The position numbers were made by a program, and so were the translations under genes. Below are positions 23,824 through 35,383 of a DNA stretch of 64,000 bases, piece by piece. Each line of letters begins with the position of its first letter. The stretch's first letter is position 1. The stretch is taken from the NCBI GenBank assembly GCA_030686995.1, contig CM060696.1, forward strand, positions 117,911,449 to 117,975,448. The letters are read 5' to 3'. The notes beneath the pieces were generated by a model, which was given only the letters and a program-made list of their open reading frames with translations, had not been told where the DNA came from and searched no databases. This DNA comes from Artemisia argyi (lineage: Eukaryota; Streptophyta; Magnoliopsida; Asterales; Asteraceae).

Positions 23824-24814
23824 GGGCATGTTTGGTAGAGAGAATTTCGGAGATTAGAAATGAAGTAGAGAATAGAATTCAGAGAAATGAAATAGGTAGA
23901 GAAATTTAAAGTCAATTCTAGTGTTTGGTAACATGAGAAATAAACTCGAGAATTAGCAAAAAAATAAATAAAATAAATAAATAAATAAAATAAAAATAAA
24001 AAGTTTTACTAAGAATTAAAACTACTTTTGTCGAACACAATTTCACAAAAATCAAATCGATCCTAAGCACAAATATACAACTAAAACAAAAGATCAACCC
24101 ACCTATTTTTTAGATCACAACCAACATGAGCAAATAACAACAAACCTGCTTGTGTAAAGAGCCAACAATGACCAATTATAAATAGCCAAAAAAATAAATG
24201 ACTTTGAGTTACAATTGTAACATTACAGGGAATAACTTGAAATTCATAAACACTTTGTAATATACAAATTGATCCATCATTCACTCCAATAAAATTTAAC
24301 AAAAACATGACCCATCTAGTATCAAATCATCAACAAACGTATAAATTTCAGATCTTCATTTGAATAAAAATATAAGATGCAGATATTAGCAATGAATGAA
24401 AGAAATCAAGGAGACAAAGAAGGAAACATTCATTGTTAATTATTTACGAATAATGGATCATGAAATCTACAAGAAAAAAGGGGTACAAGAAGGAGGCTAG
24501 GGTAATCTTCCAGAAAAAGGGGGAGAAGAAGGAGGCTAGGGGTTTGTAATTTGTAAAGAATTGTGAAGAATGTGCGGATCACGTGGTCCTTTTTATTTAT
24601 ATCAATCTTTCATTTTAATCATTTTTTTTAATAAAAGAAGAAAGCACACGGAGATTTCCCATTTCCACTCCAAACCGGATGGAAATGAAAATACAAAGGA
24701 ACAAATTCTTGAGAATTGCCAATTCTCTGTTTTTTTATTTCCTTGCTTAACCAAACACGAGAAATGATGCCATTTCCTTTTCTTTAGCTTTAACTCTCTC
24801 CACCAAACACACCC
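23824..24814. mobile_element. Tourist-like (PIF/Harbinger-type) TIR element 1, 991 bp
   Basis: It is flanked by TTA at 23821-23823 and 24815-24817. The ends are inverted repeats: GGGCATGTTTGGTAGAGAGA at the left, GGGTGTGTTTGGTGGAGAGA as the reverse complement of the right. A 3-bp TTA duplication with GGG...TGTTTGG ends is typical of PIF/Harbinger MITEs. No transposase frame is present. Confidence 0.75.
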
Positions 24815-24817
24815 TTA

Positions 24818-25687
24818 GGGGACGTTTGGTATGAGTGAATCGTAAAGAATGGAAATGCAGAAGAGAATGAAATAGCAGAGAAAGAGAATAAAACTGAAGA
24901 AAGAGGATTGACTCGTCTGTTTGGTATAGCTCGAGAATCGACACGAGAATTATGATTCTTTTGTTTGGTTGTGTCATGTAGTAGAATGGAAATGTACAAA
25001 ATTGTCTATAATAACAATAAAACATTGTGGGTTATTTCAAACAAAGAAATTGAATAAAATGATCAGGTATACTTCAAAATAAAAATAAATAATCACGTAG
25101 ATTCATGACAAAAATGATCAAGTAAAACACATTGATTATTAATCAAATAAGGACTATTGTTATTCTACGAACTACACTTGTTTCTTCTGTGAATTACTAC
25201 ACCATGTTGTTACAAGAGTACATCATACGGAGTATTAAAAAAAACTGAATAAGAAAATCAGGATCACATTTGACAGTAACGTACATCGTGTTTTTCTAAA
25301 TACCAATTTCCAACCATCTGATCCATTAAACGCTTCAAACCCCAATTAGGACCATTAATTGAGTGAGTTCAATAACATCCTCAAGTAAATAATAAGTGAA
25401 ATGTAAGAATTACTTGTAGTACATAATGGTTGTGTATTTCTCAACTAGAACAGATGATGATGAGCAATATAGATTAATAATCACCAAAGAAAAAACTAGT
25501 CTAGGGTTAGGTAGGTGTTTTAAGTTTCACATAGAATGTGCATTGCACGTGAATTTCCCTTTAAAACCCTTGTGATTTTTAGTTTGACCCTCATTCCTAC
25601 TGAGAATCACCCTCTAAGTTTATTTTATCATTCTCGCTGTTTCTCCGCTGTTTCTCATCATTCCATTCACTTCTACCAAACACCCCC
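24818..25687. mobile_element. Tourist-like (PIF/Harbinger-type) TIR element 2, 870 bp
   Basis: It is flanked by TTA at 24815-24817 (shared with element 1) and 25688-25690. Left end GGGGACGTTTGGTATGAGTG; right end as reverse complement GGGGGTGTTTGGTAGAAGTG, both followed by AAT. No coding frame is seen. Its right end lies only 181 bp before the MSH3 start codon. Confidence 0.75.
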
Positions 25688-25868
25688 TTAGTGTATTTGG
25701 AAATGATATCAGCCCCGAAAACATATATACCTTCCTATTAGCGTAGTCACATTTCTTTTATTCATCCAGAAAAACACTAGAAAAGCGCGCCAACTCATCT
25801 ACTGAACCGCCATCACTCCAAAACCCTTCAAACCCTCACCACCACCATCAACCACCGTCAACACCACC
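25688..25868 (+). promoter_or_regulatory. MSH3 proximal promoter and 5' leader
   Basis: Only 181 bp separate the TIR element from the ATG. A TATA-like ATATATA lies at 25723-25729. An E2F-like site lies at 25785-25793. The leader is pyrimidine- and CA-rich. Upstream control elements, if any, must lie within or beyond the inserted TIR elements. Confidence 0.5.
25785..25793 (-). promoter_or_regulatory. E2F-like site (TTGGCGCGC)
   Basis: On the minus strand GTTGGCGCGC differs at one position from the TTTSSCGC E2F consensus. S-phase control by E2F would suit a replication-linked mismatch repair gene. Confidence 0.4.
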
Positions 25869-28800
25869 ATGAAAAAACAAAAACAACAAACCATTTCCCG
25901 CTTCTTCACTCCCAAACCCCCATCACCACCATCCCAACCACCACCACCTTCACAACCATCCCCCTCCAAAATCACCACCACCGTCTCTTTCTCCCCTCTC
26001 AAACGCCTCCAAAAATCCCACCTCATTTCCCCTACAAACCCCAAAAAACTAAAAACCCTCTCCTCGTCCAACCCCCCCAACAACCTTAAACTCCACCAAA
26101 AATTCCTCAACAAACTACTCGAACCCGAACCCGAACCCGAAACAACACAAAACATTAACAACGTTTCACCAAACATTAACAAAAACCTTAAATACACACC
26201 ACTAGAACTACAAGTAGTTGAACTCAAGTCCAAATACAAAGATGTCCTACTTATGATAGAAGTAGGATACAAGTACCGTTTCTTCGGCCAAGACGCGATT
26301 AACGCGTCTCAAGTCTTGGGAATTTACGCGCATATGGATCATAGTTTTATGACGGCTAGTGTGCCTACGTTTAGGTTGAATGTGTATGTTAGGAGATTGG
26401 TTAATGCGGGTTATAAAGTGGGTGTAGTGAAGCAAACGGAGACTGCGAGTATTAAGGCGCATGGAGGGAATAAAGTGGGGCCGTTTTGTCGGGGGCTGTC
26501 GGCGTTGTATACGAAAGCGACTTTGGAAGCGGGTGGGGATGTGGGTGGGGATGAGGATGGGTGTGGGTCGTGTAATAGCTATTTGGTTTGTGTTGTTGAG
26601 GGTGGGAGTGGGAATGGGAGCGGGAGTGGGGGTGAGGTGAAGATTGGGATTGTGGCGGTTGAGGTAGCGACGGGTGATGTTGTTTATGGTGAATTTGAGG
26701 ATGGGTTGTTGAGGAATGGGCTTGAGGCGAAGATTGTGAGCTTGAATCCGGCTGAGTTGTTGCTTGGTGATCCGTTGTCTAAGTTGACCGAAAAGGTAGT
26801 TTTTATTTGATTGATGTTATGTCGATAAATATGTTACTAATTGATTTAGTTTGCTCATGCTTATGTGTTAGTAGCTAATTTGAGTCAAATGTCAAGGGGT
26901 ATTTGCATGTGCAATACAGTGCTTAATGCTTGGATAAAGATGTTATAATTCTGTTATTAGTTGTTACTAGTAAGAAAAAACAAAATACGGATAAGTCATT
27001 AGGGCTTTTCACATTTGCTGTGATAAGGTTACCTTTGCTTCTTGGTGATCCGATATATAAGCTGGAAGGGATTCTTTGCTCGATTAATGTTATGTAGGTA
27101 AAAGAGTTTGTTAATTGACTGTGCTTATTTGGCACTATTTTTTAAGCAGAATCAACTGCTTATAACGTGGCCTGTATCTTTATCTTAGAGTTTACATCAG
27201 CTGATTTTTGCTTGGATGTATGCAGCATAGGTTGCAATTGCGAACCGTATACATGTAAATGGGGCAATTTGGGTGATGTTTATATCTCTGACAGTGTCAA
27301 ACGGCTAGAACAAAAATAGCTAAGAAAGGAAACGGGTCAAAAGGGCTGCAAAGAGTTGTCCAAAGTGTGTTAATTCAGCAAAGCTTTTAATACAGTTCTT
27401 TTTGACATATGTAGGTTATTGTTGAAATAAGATATTTTGTGAAATGGTACTTGACCCATCAATTATCTAAAAAAAATGAAATTATGTGCATAAGTGTTCC
27501 TGGTCAAGAGCTCTTTTAACCAGGATTCGTTTAAAGTTTAAACCCGTTACCTCTATTTTTCCACTTTTGGTAAGCTTAATCGTTATGCTATGCCCTTTAT
27601 CAGTAAACTATTTTGTTGATAAATTGAAAATCTTGGTGTTGAGTCATTTAGTTTTCTTCTTAATATAATGGAATTTGTACTTGATGTGTAGTTTTTAATA
27701 GCATATGCTGGACCTGCTTCAAATGTGCGAGTGGAACGTGTTTCTCGTGATCGCTACAAAGATGGCGGTGCATTAGCTGAAGTGTTATCTTCCTTTGATA
27801 CTATGGGCGGCAACATATCAAATGATACTCCTGAAGAAGAAAATGTAGAGTTAGAGGGAAAGACAAAACGTCAGTCTGCAATTGAGGTGCGATTCTAGTT
27901 CTCTCTCTTTATGAGGTGCATGGTAACTATGTTTCATGCTGTTAAACTATTAAAGATACAATAGTATCAGGATTAAAAAGAAATAGAAGAAGATAATCAA
28001 TCATTGCTTTTAAGATTTTGTTAAATATATCCGTTTTGGCTGTAGGCAATTATGGGCATGCCTGATTTGGCTGTTCAAGCATTAGCATTGACCATCGATC
28101 ATCTAAAGCAATTCGGGCTCGAAAGGATTTTGTGCTTGGGAGCTTCTTTTCGGCCTTTCACAAACGATTTGGAAATGACCCTTTCAGCCAATGCGATGCA
28201 ACAATTAGAGGTATGTTAATATGTTATAGTCTTATACAAGCAATGGCTTTTAAGAGTTGTATAACTAAATATAAACTTATATTGTAGGATCCCTTTGAAT
28301 GATTGCTTTTTAGTGGGAATCTGATTTATGCTCCTTTGATTTTTCTTACACCACCTAAACTTTACCGTCTGGTCTCTTGGTGCAATATGATTCATGTGAA
28401 CAGTAGGCTAACTGGTTAACTTAATTTAGGTTTTGAAGAATAACTCCAATGGATCCGAGTCTGGCTCCTTGTTCGAGTGTATGAATCACACTCTTACCAC
28501 ATGCGGTTCAAGACTTCTTAGGCATTGGGTATGCTTCAATCTGTCTTTTTTCCGCTATCTTGACCATTTTACATATGAATGGGTCAATGCAGGTTATGTT
28601 GAATATACAAAGTGTTCAGGGAGGCAAAATAAATATATAGCATTAACCGGAACTTGTCAAATGGTTTTTCAAAGTCCTTTTCTTTTTTTTTCTTTTTATT
28701 TTTTTTTTTTATTTTTTTTTTAATTTTAATATGTAAAACGTAAAACCTCCTAAACCGTTGCATTGAAAAAAAGATAATTGTTGTGATATATATTCTTTTT

Positions 28801-31800
28801 GTAATCATACGTGATGCTAAGTGGGATTTACCTACTGCTCCAGGTGAGTCATCCTTTACGTGACAGAAACATGATCAATTCTCGTCTTGACGCTGTTTCT
28901 GAGATTCTTGAATCAATGGGTTCTCCTAATGCTTATAATAGTAATGTTGATTCTGATGGAAGAGTCATCGATTCCACTAGAAGTCCCAAACTTCATCAAA
29001 TGATTACTTCTGTTCTAGAAAATTTAAGGAGATTGCCTGATATACAGCGTGGAATAACAAGAATTTTTCATCGAACTGCCACGGCATCAGAGGTAATATA
29101 TCATTCTGTAATGGTGGTAAATTGGTAAGGTTGAGTAACTGGTCAAACGGGTATGTATGGGGCTGGGTTGGGTCAATCACTAATTAGTCATCGTCTTCTG
29201 AGTTTCACTAGACACTTTTAATTTGTATTTTTCTATGAAAATAATAATCTGTGGCATAAAAAGTATTAAACTTATTACAATCGGATGTATAACCTCCCCT
29301 GAATCGTTTTATTTCAAGAATATATTATTAGCTTAAGGGTATAGTTTTGTAGAAATTAACTAAAAAGATTTGCTAATCAATAATCAAAGCCTTCAAGGCT
29401 AAATTTAGCATATACTTTGTGGTTATTTATTACTTAAAATGGGTGTTAAAAGTTAACTTAAGGTTATGGTTAACTCTAAGTTTACATAAGTAATCATGAA
29501 TTCATGATCACTTATAAATTGGCTGTTTACCATTTATCTTAGGCCCGTGTTTAGTATTTTTCTTGTAAAACGACAAAAACTGTTGGTGGATCAATCCAAC
29601 CCCATTCGATGCGTTGTGACATGTAAGTTCTTAAGAGGTTTTTCTAGTGTTAGACTGTTAGCCCATTTGGACCCTTTTGGATATGCATTGTTTAACTCAA
29701 ACAAACCCAATAAATAAACAAAAAAAAGCCTAAATTGTCCCATTCACTACCCCTGGACCAAATTTGTCATTTTCACTATTATTGAAAGAAACAGATGTTT
29801 CTTTTTGTTATCCAATTAGTGTATAATATCAGTTCCATGGATTATTACAGTTCATAGCAGTCATCCAAGCATTCTTAGTGTCTGGCAAACAGCTTCAGAA
29901 GCTTCAAGTGGAAGAAGAGGACAGTGTCGACCATTTGCAAGAAAAGACGGTGTATTCTCCATTTCTGAAAAGGTTGATACTGACAGCATCTTCATCCAGG
30001 ATAAATTCTATTGCAGCACGGCTACTGTCAGCATTGAATAAGGAAGCTGCTGAGAAGAGTGATCTTTCAAATCTGTTTGTCGCTTCTGAAGGAGAATTCG
30101 AAGAGGTTTCGTAAAATGAATCATGTTTAAATAAAATTCTGCTTTTTCATACCTTGGATTTATTTAACTATTTGGAATTGTTATGTTGAGCAGATTGCTG
30201 CAGCAAGGAATAAAGTGAAACAGGCAGAGGAGAAGTTAGATTTATTAATTGGTTTATACCGCAAACAACTGAAAAATCGGAATTTGGAGTTCATGAGCGT
30301 GTCTGGGACAACACATCTGATAGAGGTAATACTAAAAACTTTATCATTTAACACTATATCAACTGAAGTTCAGAGTCTACTTATAGTTATACATCTAGAT
30401 GACTTATTGAGTCAATTTTTGTATTAAGAATCAAGTCACGGCGAGCCCTTTGAAATATTCATGCCTTCCATATATTTGGGTCAAAATCAATTTCCTTTAA
30501 TAACCCCCATTTCATTCAGATGCTATTGTGATCTGATTTAATTTAGCATCATAAATATTAATTATTGAAACTTAATCTTTGCTTGTAACTTTAAACAGTA
30601 AAGAGCACCTATGCTGAACAGATGGCTATAATTTCCATTTAAAGAATTATTGAATGTTCATTTTTAATCATGATCCTAGCGAGCTAGAGCCTGTAAACTG
30701 TACAGTTCCTTGATCTTCGAATATATATAATTTTGAAGTATTATTTTGCTCGCGGCTTCCAAAACCATTGTCACTGTCGTTTTATGATATATATGCCTCT
30801 TGATTCTTACTAATTGTAATGTTAACTACAGTTGCCAGTAGACGTAAAGGTGCCTTCGAATTGGGTGAAGGTTAGCAGTACTAAAAAGGCAATACGCTAT
30901 CATGCACCAGAAGTATTGACAGCTTTAGATCACCTGTCATTGGCAAATGAAGTGCTCCTTGTTGTCTGCCGCTCAGCTTGGCAAAATTTTCTAAATGAAT
31001 TTGGAAAATATTATTCTGAGTTCCAAGGTGCTGTCCAAGCAATAGCAGCCTTGGATTGCCTACATTCTTTTGCTCTCCTTGCTACAAAAAAGGTTCAGTT
31101 TTTCATGAGTTGTTAAATTTGATTAGAGGTGGCAAAATACCAAAAAAGAGGTGTTGGGTTAACTGTTAAAGTGGGTTGAGGTCAAAATGGATAGTTTTGG
31201 TATGGGTTGGTTTGGGCGAGTGGCCGACCCACAATAAATTTATGTTTTTTTTGTTCAAGATACATTAATAGTTAATGTGGTCACTGTGATTAAAACTATT
31301 ATTTAACGAAGGTACTGATTTCTGTTGGGGGGTTGGGAATCTTTTAAGCTTACTTTCCAGCCATGTCAGGAAAAGTCAACATGGTCTAGGTTACGAACAC
31401 ATCAGATACAATGTCGTCACTTTTAACAGGGTGAGGGTACCTTCAATAAGTTTTTTTGTACGGTTGAGCCTTTTTATGGTAAAAATAAAATTGGTTACAA
31501 AAACTAGAAATCAGGTTATCATGCCAAAGTTCGTTGCCAATCTATAGACTATCCTTTTTAAATAATATTCTGTTTCTAATAAAATGTTTTAGAAGGTTCT
31601 TATGCATTTTGAATGCACTTTGAGGTTTGAACAACATCTTAGCTAAAGAGAATTATTTTTACCCATTCGAGATGAAGTTCAACCCAAATTGATCTGTTTA
31701 CTTGTGAATTGGATCAAAATTTCCACCTCTATATATTTTGTGCTTCAATGTACATGAACCCTAATTCTGCTAACTTCACCCCTCCTGGTCTCTCAGGAAT

Positions 31801-33571
31801 ATATACGCCCAGTTTTTGTTGATGATAGTGAACCTGTTCAGATATGTATATCAGCAGGACGACATCCGGTATGTAACATTCTTCTAAGCTGTTAATGCCA
31901 CTTTCTTTGCATGATACTTACATGGTCAACTTTGAGCAGGTGATGGAGACTATGTTACAAGATAGTTTTGTTCCAAATGATACAAATTTACATGCAGATG
32001 GAGAGTATTGTCAGATTGTCACTGGACCAAATATGGGTGGAAAGAGTTGTTATATACGGCAAGTGGCTCTAATTGCTATAATGGCACAGGTATATTGGCA
32101 TTATATAGCTTCTATTATGCATATACACTCTCAAAAAACGTCAAGTTGTCTAGTTCAGGAGGTGTTTAGATGTGATTTTGAAAGCGACTGTGTAATGAAC
32201 AATCAGAATAAGATAATCAGGTGTCATAAATGCGCTGTTGCAGATAGTAGCTGTATGTGTTTTTTGCTGTTTGGAGCTGTAAAAATCAGCTAATGAAATG
32301 TTTGAATTTTCGGGAAATTCTGAAATTTTAAGTAATTAAAACACAAAATAAAAAGAAATACATATTTTAGTGAATAAGGAAATGCAGCTGGCAAGATGGA
32401 GTCAGAGTCAAATTAGGTTAGAAGCGAGTGTTAGGTAGTTTTTTCTTTATCTTTGGATAATTGGCTTTGCTGCAACTAGTAGGAAACTGCTATTCTAAAA
32501 GTAATAAGACCCCTAAATAACCAGATAGAAGCAGAATTTTCTTATGTAAACATCAAAGTTCAAATTAAAAGGTGAATAAAAAGTTGCAGGTTTCATTACC
32601 AAGCTGGGATAGTTTGCCTACAGTTTAGTGAGTTTCATGCCTGGTTGAAAAAGCTTGGCATTGTTACTGAATTAGCTATGTGTATTCAGTTTCAAGTGTA
32701 TTTTCTCCTTGTTTTTGAGAAAGAGTTTAGGCATGTCTAACCTCTTGATTGTATAAGATGTATCAGTTTCTTGTGTGTTAATAAGATATGTTCACCTTTT
32801 TGCACCAAAAAAAAACATCAAAGTTCGACTAGTGTGACTGAAATGTGTAATAATTACATAATTAAAAATAAGGGAACTAAAGGTTCAGATGTTCTCTTTT
32901 TATTCTTTAGGTGGGTTCTTTTGTACCAGCATCATCAGCAACATTACATGTATTAGATGGCATTTACACAAGAATGGGAGCTTCTGATAGTATCCAACAG
33001 GGAAGAAGCACATTTTTGGAAGAATTGGGTGAGGCTTCTCATATACTTCAAACTTGCACAAGCCGGTCTTTAGTCATTCTTGATGAGCTCGGGAGAGGCA
33101 CAAGCACACATGATGGGGTAGCAATTGCTTACGCTACATTGCAGTACTTGTTAGAGCAGAAAAGATGCATGGTTTTGTTTGTCACCCATTACCCAGAGAT
33201 AGTCAATATGACAAAAGGGTTCAGTGGCAGTGTGGGGTCGTATCATGTTTCATATTTAACGTCACAAAAGGACGAAGATACGATGAAATCAGATTGTAAC
33301 CATGAGGGTGAGAATCGTGACTTTGAAGATGTTGTTTACCTCTATAAGCTTGTTCCTGGAGTTTCAGAAAGGAGCTTTGGGTTCAAAGTCGCGCAACTTG
33401 CACAGGTCAGTTGACTTCTGTCTTTTTAGGAGAAAGAAATCTATTTGATTTATTTTTTATCAGAAAGTAAGAATTTAGAACATACTGTTAAAGTGAACAT
33501 CTTCACCTATGTCCAGTGTTTAGAGATCGCAAGATGGGTTTGTTGGGGAGGTATAGATTGGGTTGACCATC

Positions 33572-33609
<38 letters not shown>

Positions 33610-34251
33610 CCATTTTAAGATCTTTAAATACATATGCTAAACAATCTTTTTTACGATAATAATCTCATTGTTTGCATTGAAATTCGAAAATATAGTTCAG
33701 CTGACCTGTTTCCTGTTTAGTTACTTTTTTTATTTTGACTCGTTTGAGATTAAACACAATTCAGTATTTCAGTTAACCAAATACTAGCTAAAAGGGTCCA
33801 CATTACCACCTCTACTAGAAATTATTCAATAACTATTTTTTGGCTATATACTACAAATACTGCAATGCATAATATCTTTTACATAAATATTAAGTTTAAA
33901 ATTAAGAAGTGATTGTTTTGATCCAGAAAGTCAAACTTTAGATTATTTTTACAGTGTTAACATATGAATGCATGTTGTATGATACAGCTACCTTTGTCAT
34001 GTATAAATCGAGCGAGTGCTATGGCAATGAAACTTGAAGAAGCAGTGAGCAACAGACGTAAAACTAGGTTGGCGCAGAAGATTTTACAAGAAACGGGGAG
34101 AAATAATGAAATTGGAGGTGCTAAGGCCTTGGAAGAGTTTAAAGATATATTTGCAAGTCTGAATTTAGCATTTTCAGAAGATGATCCTGCAAAAAGTTTT
34201 CAGTGTATAAAGCATGCTAGAAGCCTTGCACTTGAGTTGAGAAATAGGTAA
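25869..34251 (+). CDS. MSH3: MSH3, MutS-family mismatch repair ATPase, 12 exons
   Basis: Exons: 25869-26795, 27692-27886, 28046-28210, 28430-28528, 28844-29092, 29851-30105, 30194-30325, 30832-31092, 31797-31868, 31940-32089, 32911-33405 and 33988-34251. All introns are phase 0 and GT-AG; the product is 1087 aa, the size usual for plant MSH3. MSH3 pairs with MSH2 (MutS-beta) to bind insertion/deletion loops in the nucleus. The N-terminus has a PCNA-binding PIP box (Q6..I9..FF12-13). A Pro/Ser-rich linker with an EPEPEPE run leads to the mismatch-binding MutS I domain (about 109-225), containing GYKYRFFG and the MSH3-like [10 protein letters not shown]. Walker A GPNMGGKS is at 814-821 and Walker B LVILDE at 889-894, followed by LGRGTS. 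FVTHYPE and a helix-turn-helix C-terminus complete it. No lesion is seen, so it should be functional. Confidence 0.95.
28677..28722. repeat. T-rich simple repeat in MSH3 intron 4
   Basis: An almost pure T tract with a few C and A interruptions, shortly upstream of the exon 5 acceptor. Confidence 0.8.
33576..33607. repeat. Poly-T tract (32 T) in MSH3 intron 11
   Basis: An uninterrupted run of 32 T. It lies in an otherwise AT-rich intron of about 580 bp. Confidence 0.85.
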
Positions 34252-35383
34252 AACCTCAATTCTGTGTTCACTTTGCACTTTGGTGGTCTTGTAAAGTTAA
34301 ACGCTATTCCGGTGGCCTCCTTTTTCTTGCTAGATCACAAGAGTTTGTTTTTGGGCAAAAAAACATATGTTAAATTTTACCCGATCTTTAACGGAGTTGG
34401 AATTTGAGTATACACACATGATTGGATACAAATTGAAGTGCACCAAGGCAAACTCGGAACATCTTATATAAAAGCACAACCTCTAAACTGATAATAGTAT
34501 TTACAAATCCAAACTAAGATGCCTGTACACCGTATAACCGAAGGCTTCCCTTTTGAATGGTACATATCCAAATATTTGAATGTAACAATTAATAAATGAA
34601 ACATGCCGGAAACAAATGTAGACCCTAAAGATGGATGTTTCTAAAATCTTCTGTTTCTGAATAGTCATCAGTCTGAGGATAGTTATCCGTCCGTTGTCAA
34701 ATTCGTGATCTAATATAACCAAAGGCAAATCTTTTTCTGATTTGATCAATGTGACAAAAAAATATGACAAAAAACCAATTTGATTAGCCTATAGATTTAT
34801 TTATTTTTTATTATTATTATTATTTTTTTGGTTCCTATTATGGTGAAAACAGATATGGAGGGCGTCCTCCAGCATGAGAATGACATAAGTTTACATAACT
34901 ATGTAACTTGGTGTGAGCACGCTCATATACATATAGATCAAGTAAGAAGTTATTTACTGTAAAAGTTTGTTTGCCTTCTCTTTACAATAGGAGCAGACAA
35001 TTGCTCTCCAAGAAAATCAATAGTACCTTTCAAGGCATCGACAGTTCAATAATCAAGTAGAAGGGGTCAGGTGGTAGCTTTAGGGCCTCAATAGAACCAG
35101 GACTGACTGTAATCCAGGACAAGTAAATTGGATCATATAAAAATTACTTTAAAAGGCAGCAATAACAACTGCTGCATTCAAGTTATAAACTGAGACAAAA
35201 ACCGAAACAAAATGGAGCAAGCACAAGTCTTTCTTATTGAATTGAACATTATGAGCCAAACAGTAGTAGCATATTTATCGGCATTAACAATTAAAAGGCA
35301 TAACTCCCACGATGTTCAAGAAAAAGGCAAGCATATAATGTCTATCGAAGGCTTGTCATTTGTGATGTAGAAACTAATACAAC
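34252..35383. other. Intergenic region between convergent MSH3 and complex I subunit gene
   Basis: It contains both 3' UTRs. A TTA microsatellite lies at about 34797-34830. No other gene or repeat was recognised. Confidence 0.6.

Noticed and set aside
25799..26272. 157-aa minus-strand frame opposite MSH3 exon 1
   Set aside because: It is a shadow of the proline- and serine-rich MSH3 N-terminus, and the sense strand has clear MSH3 homology.
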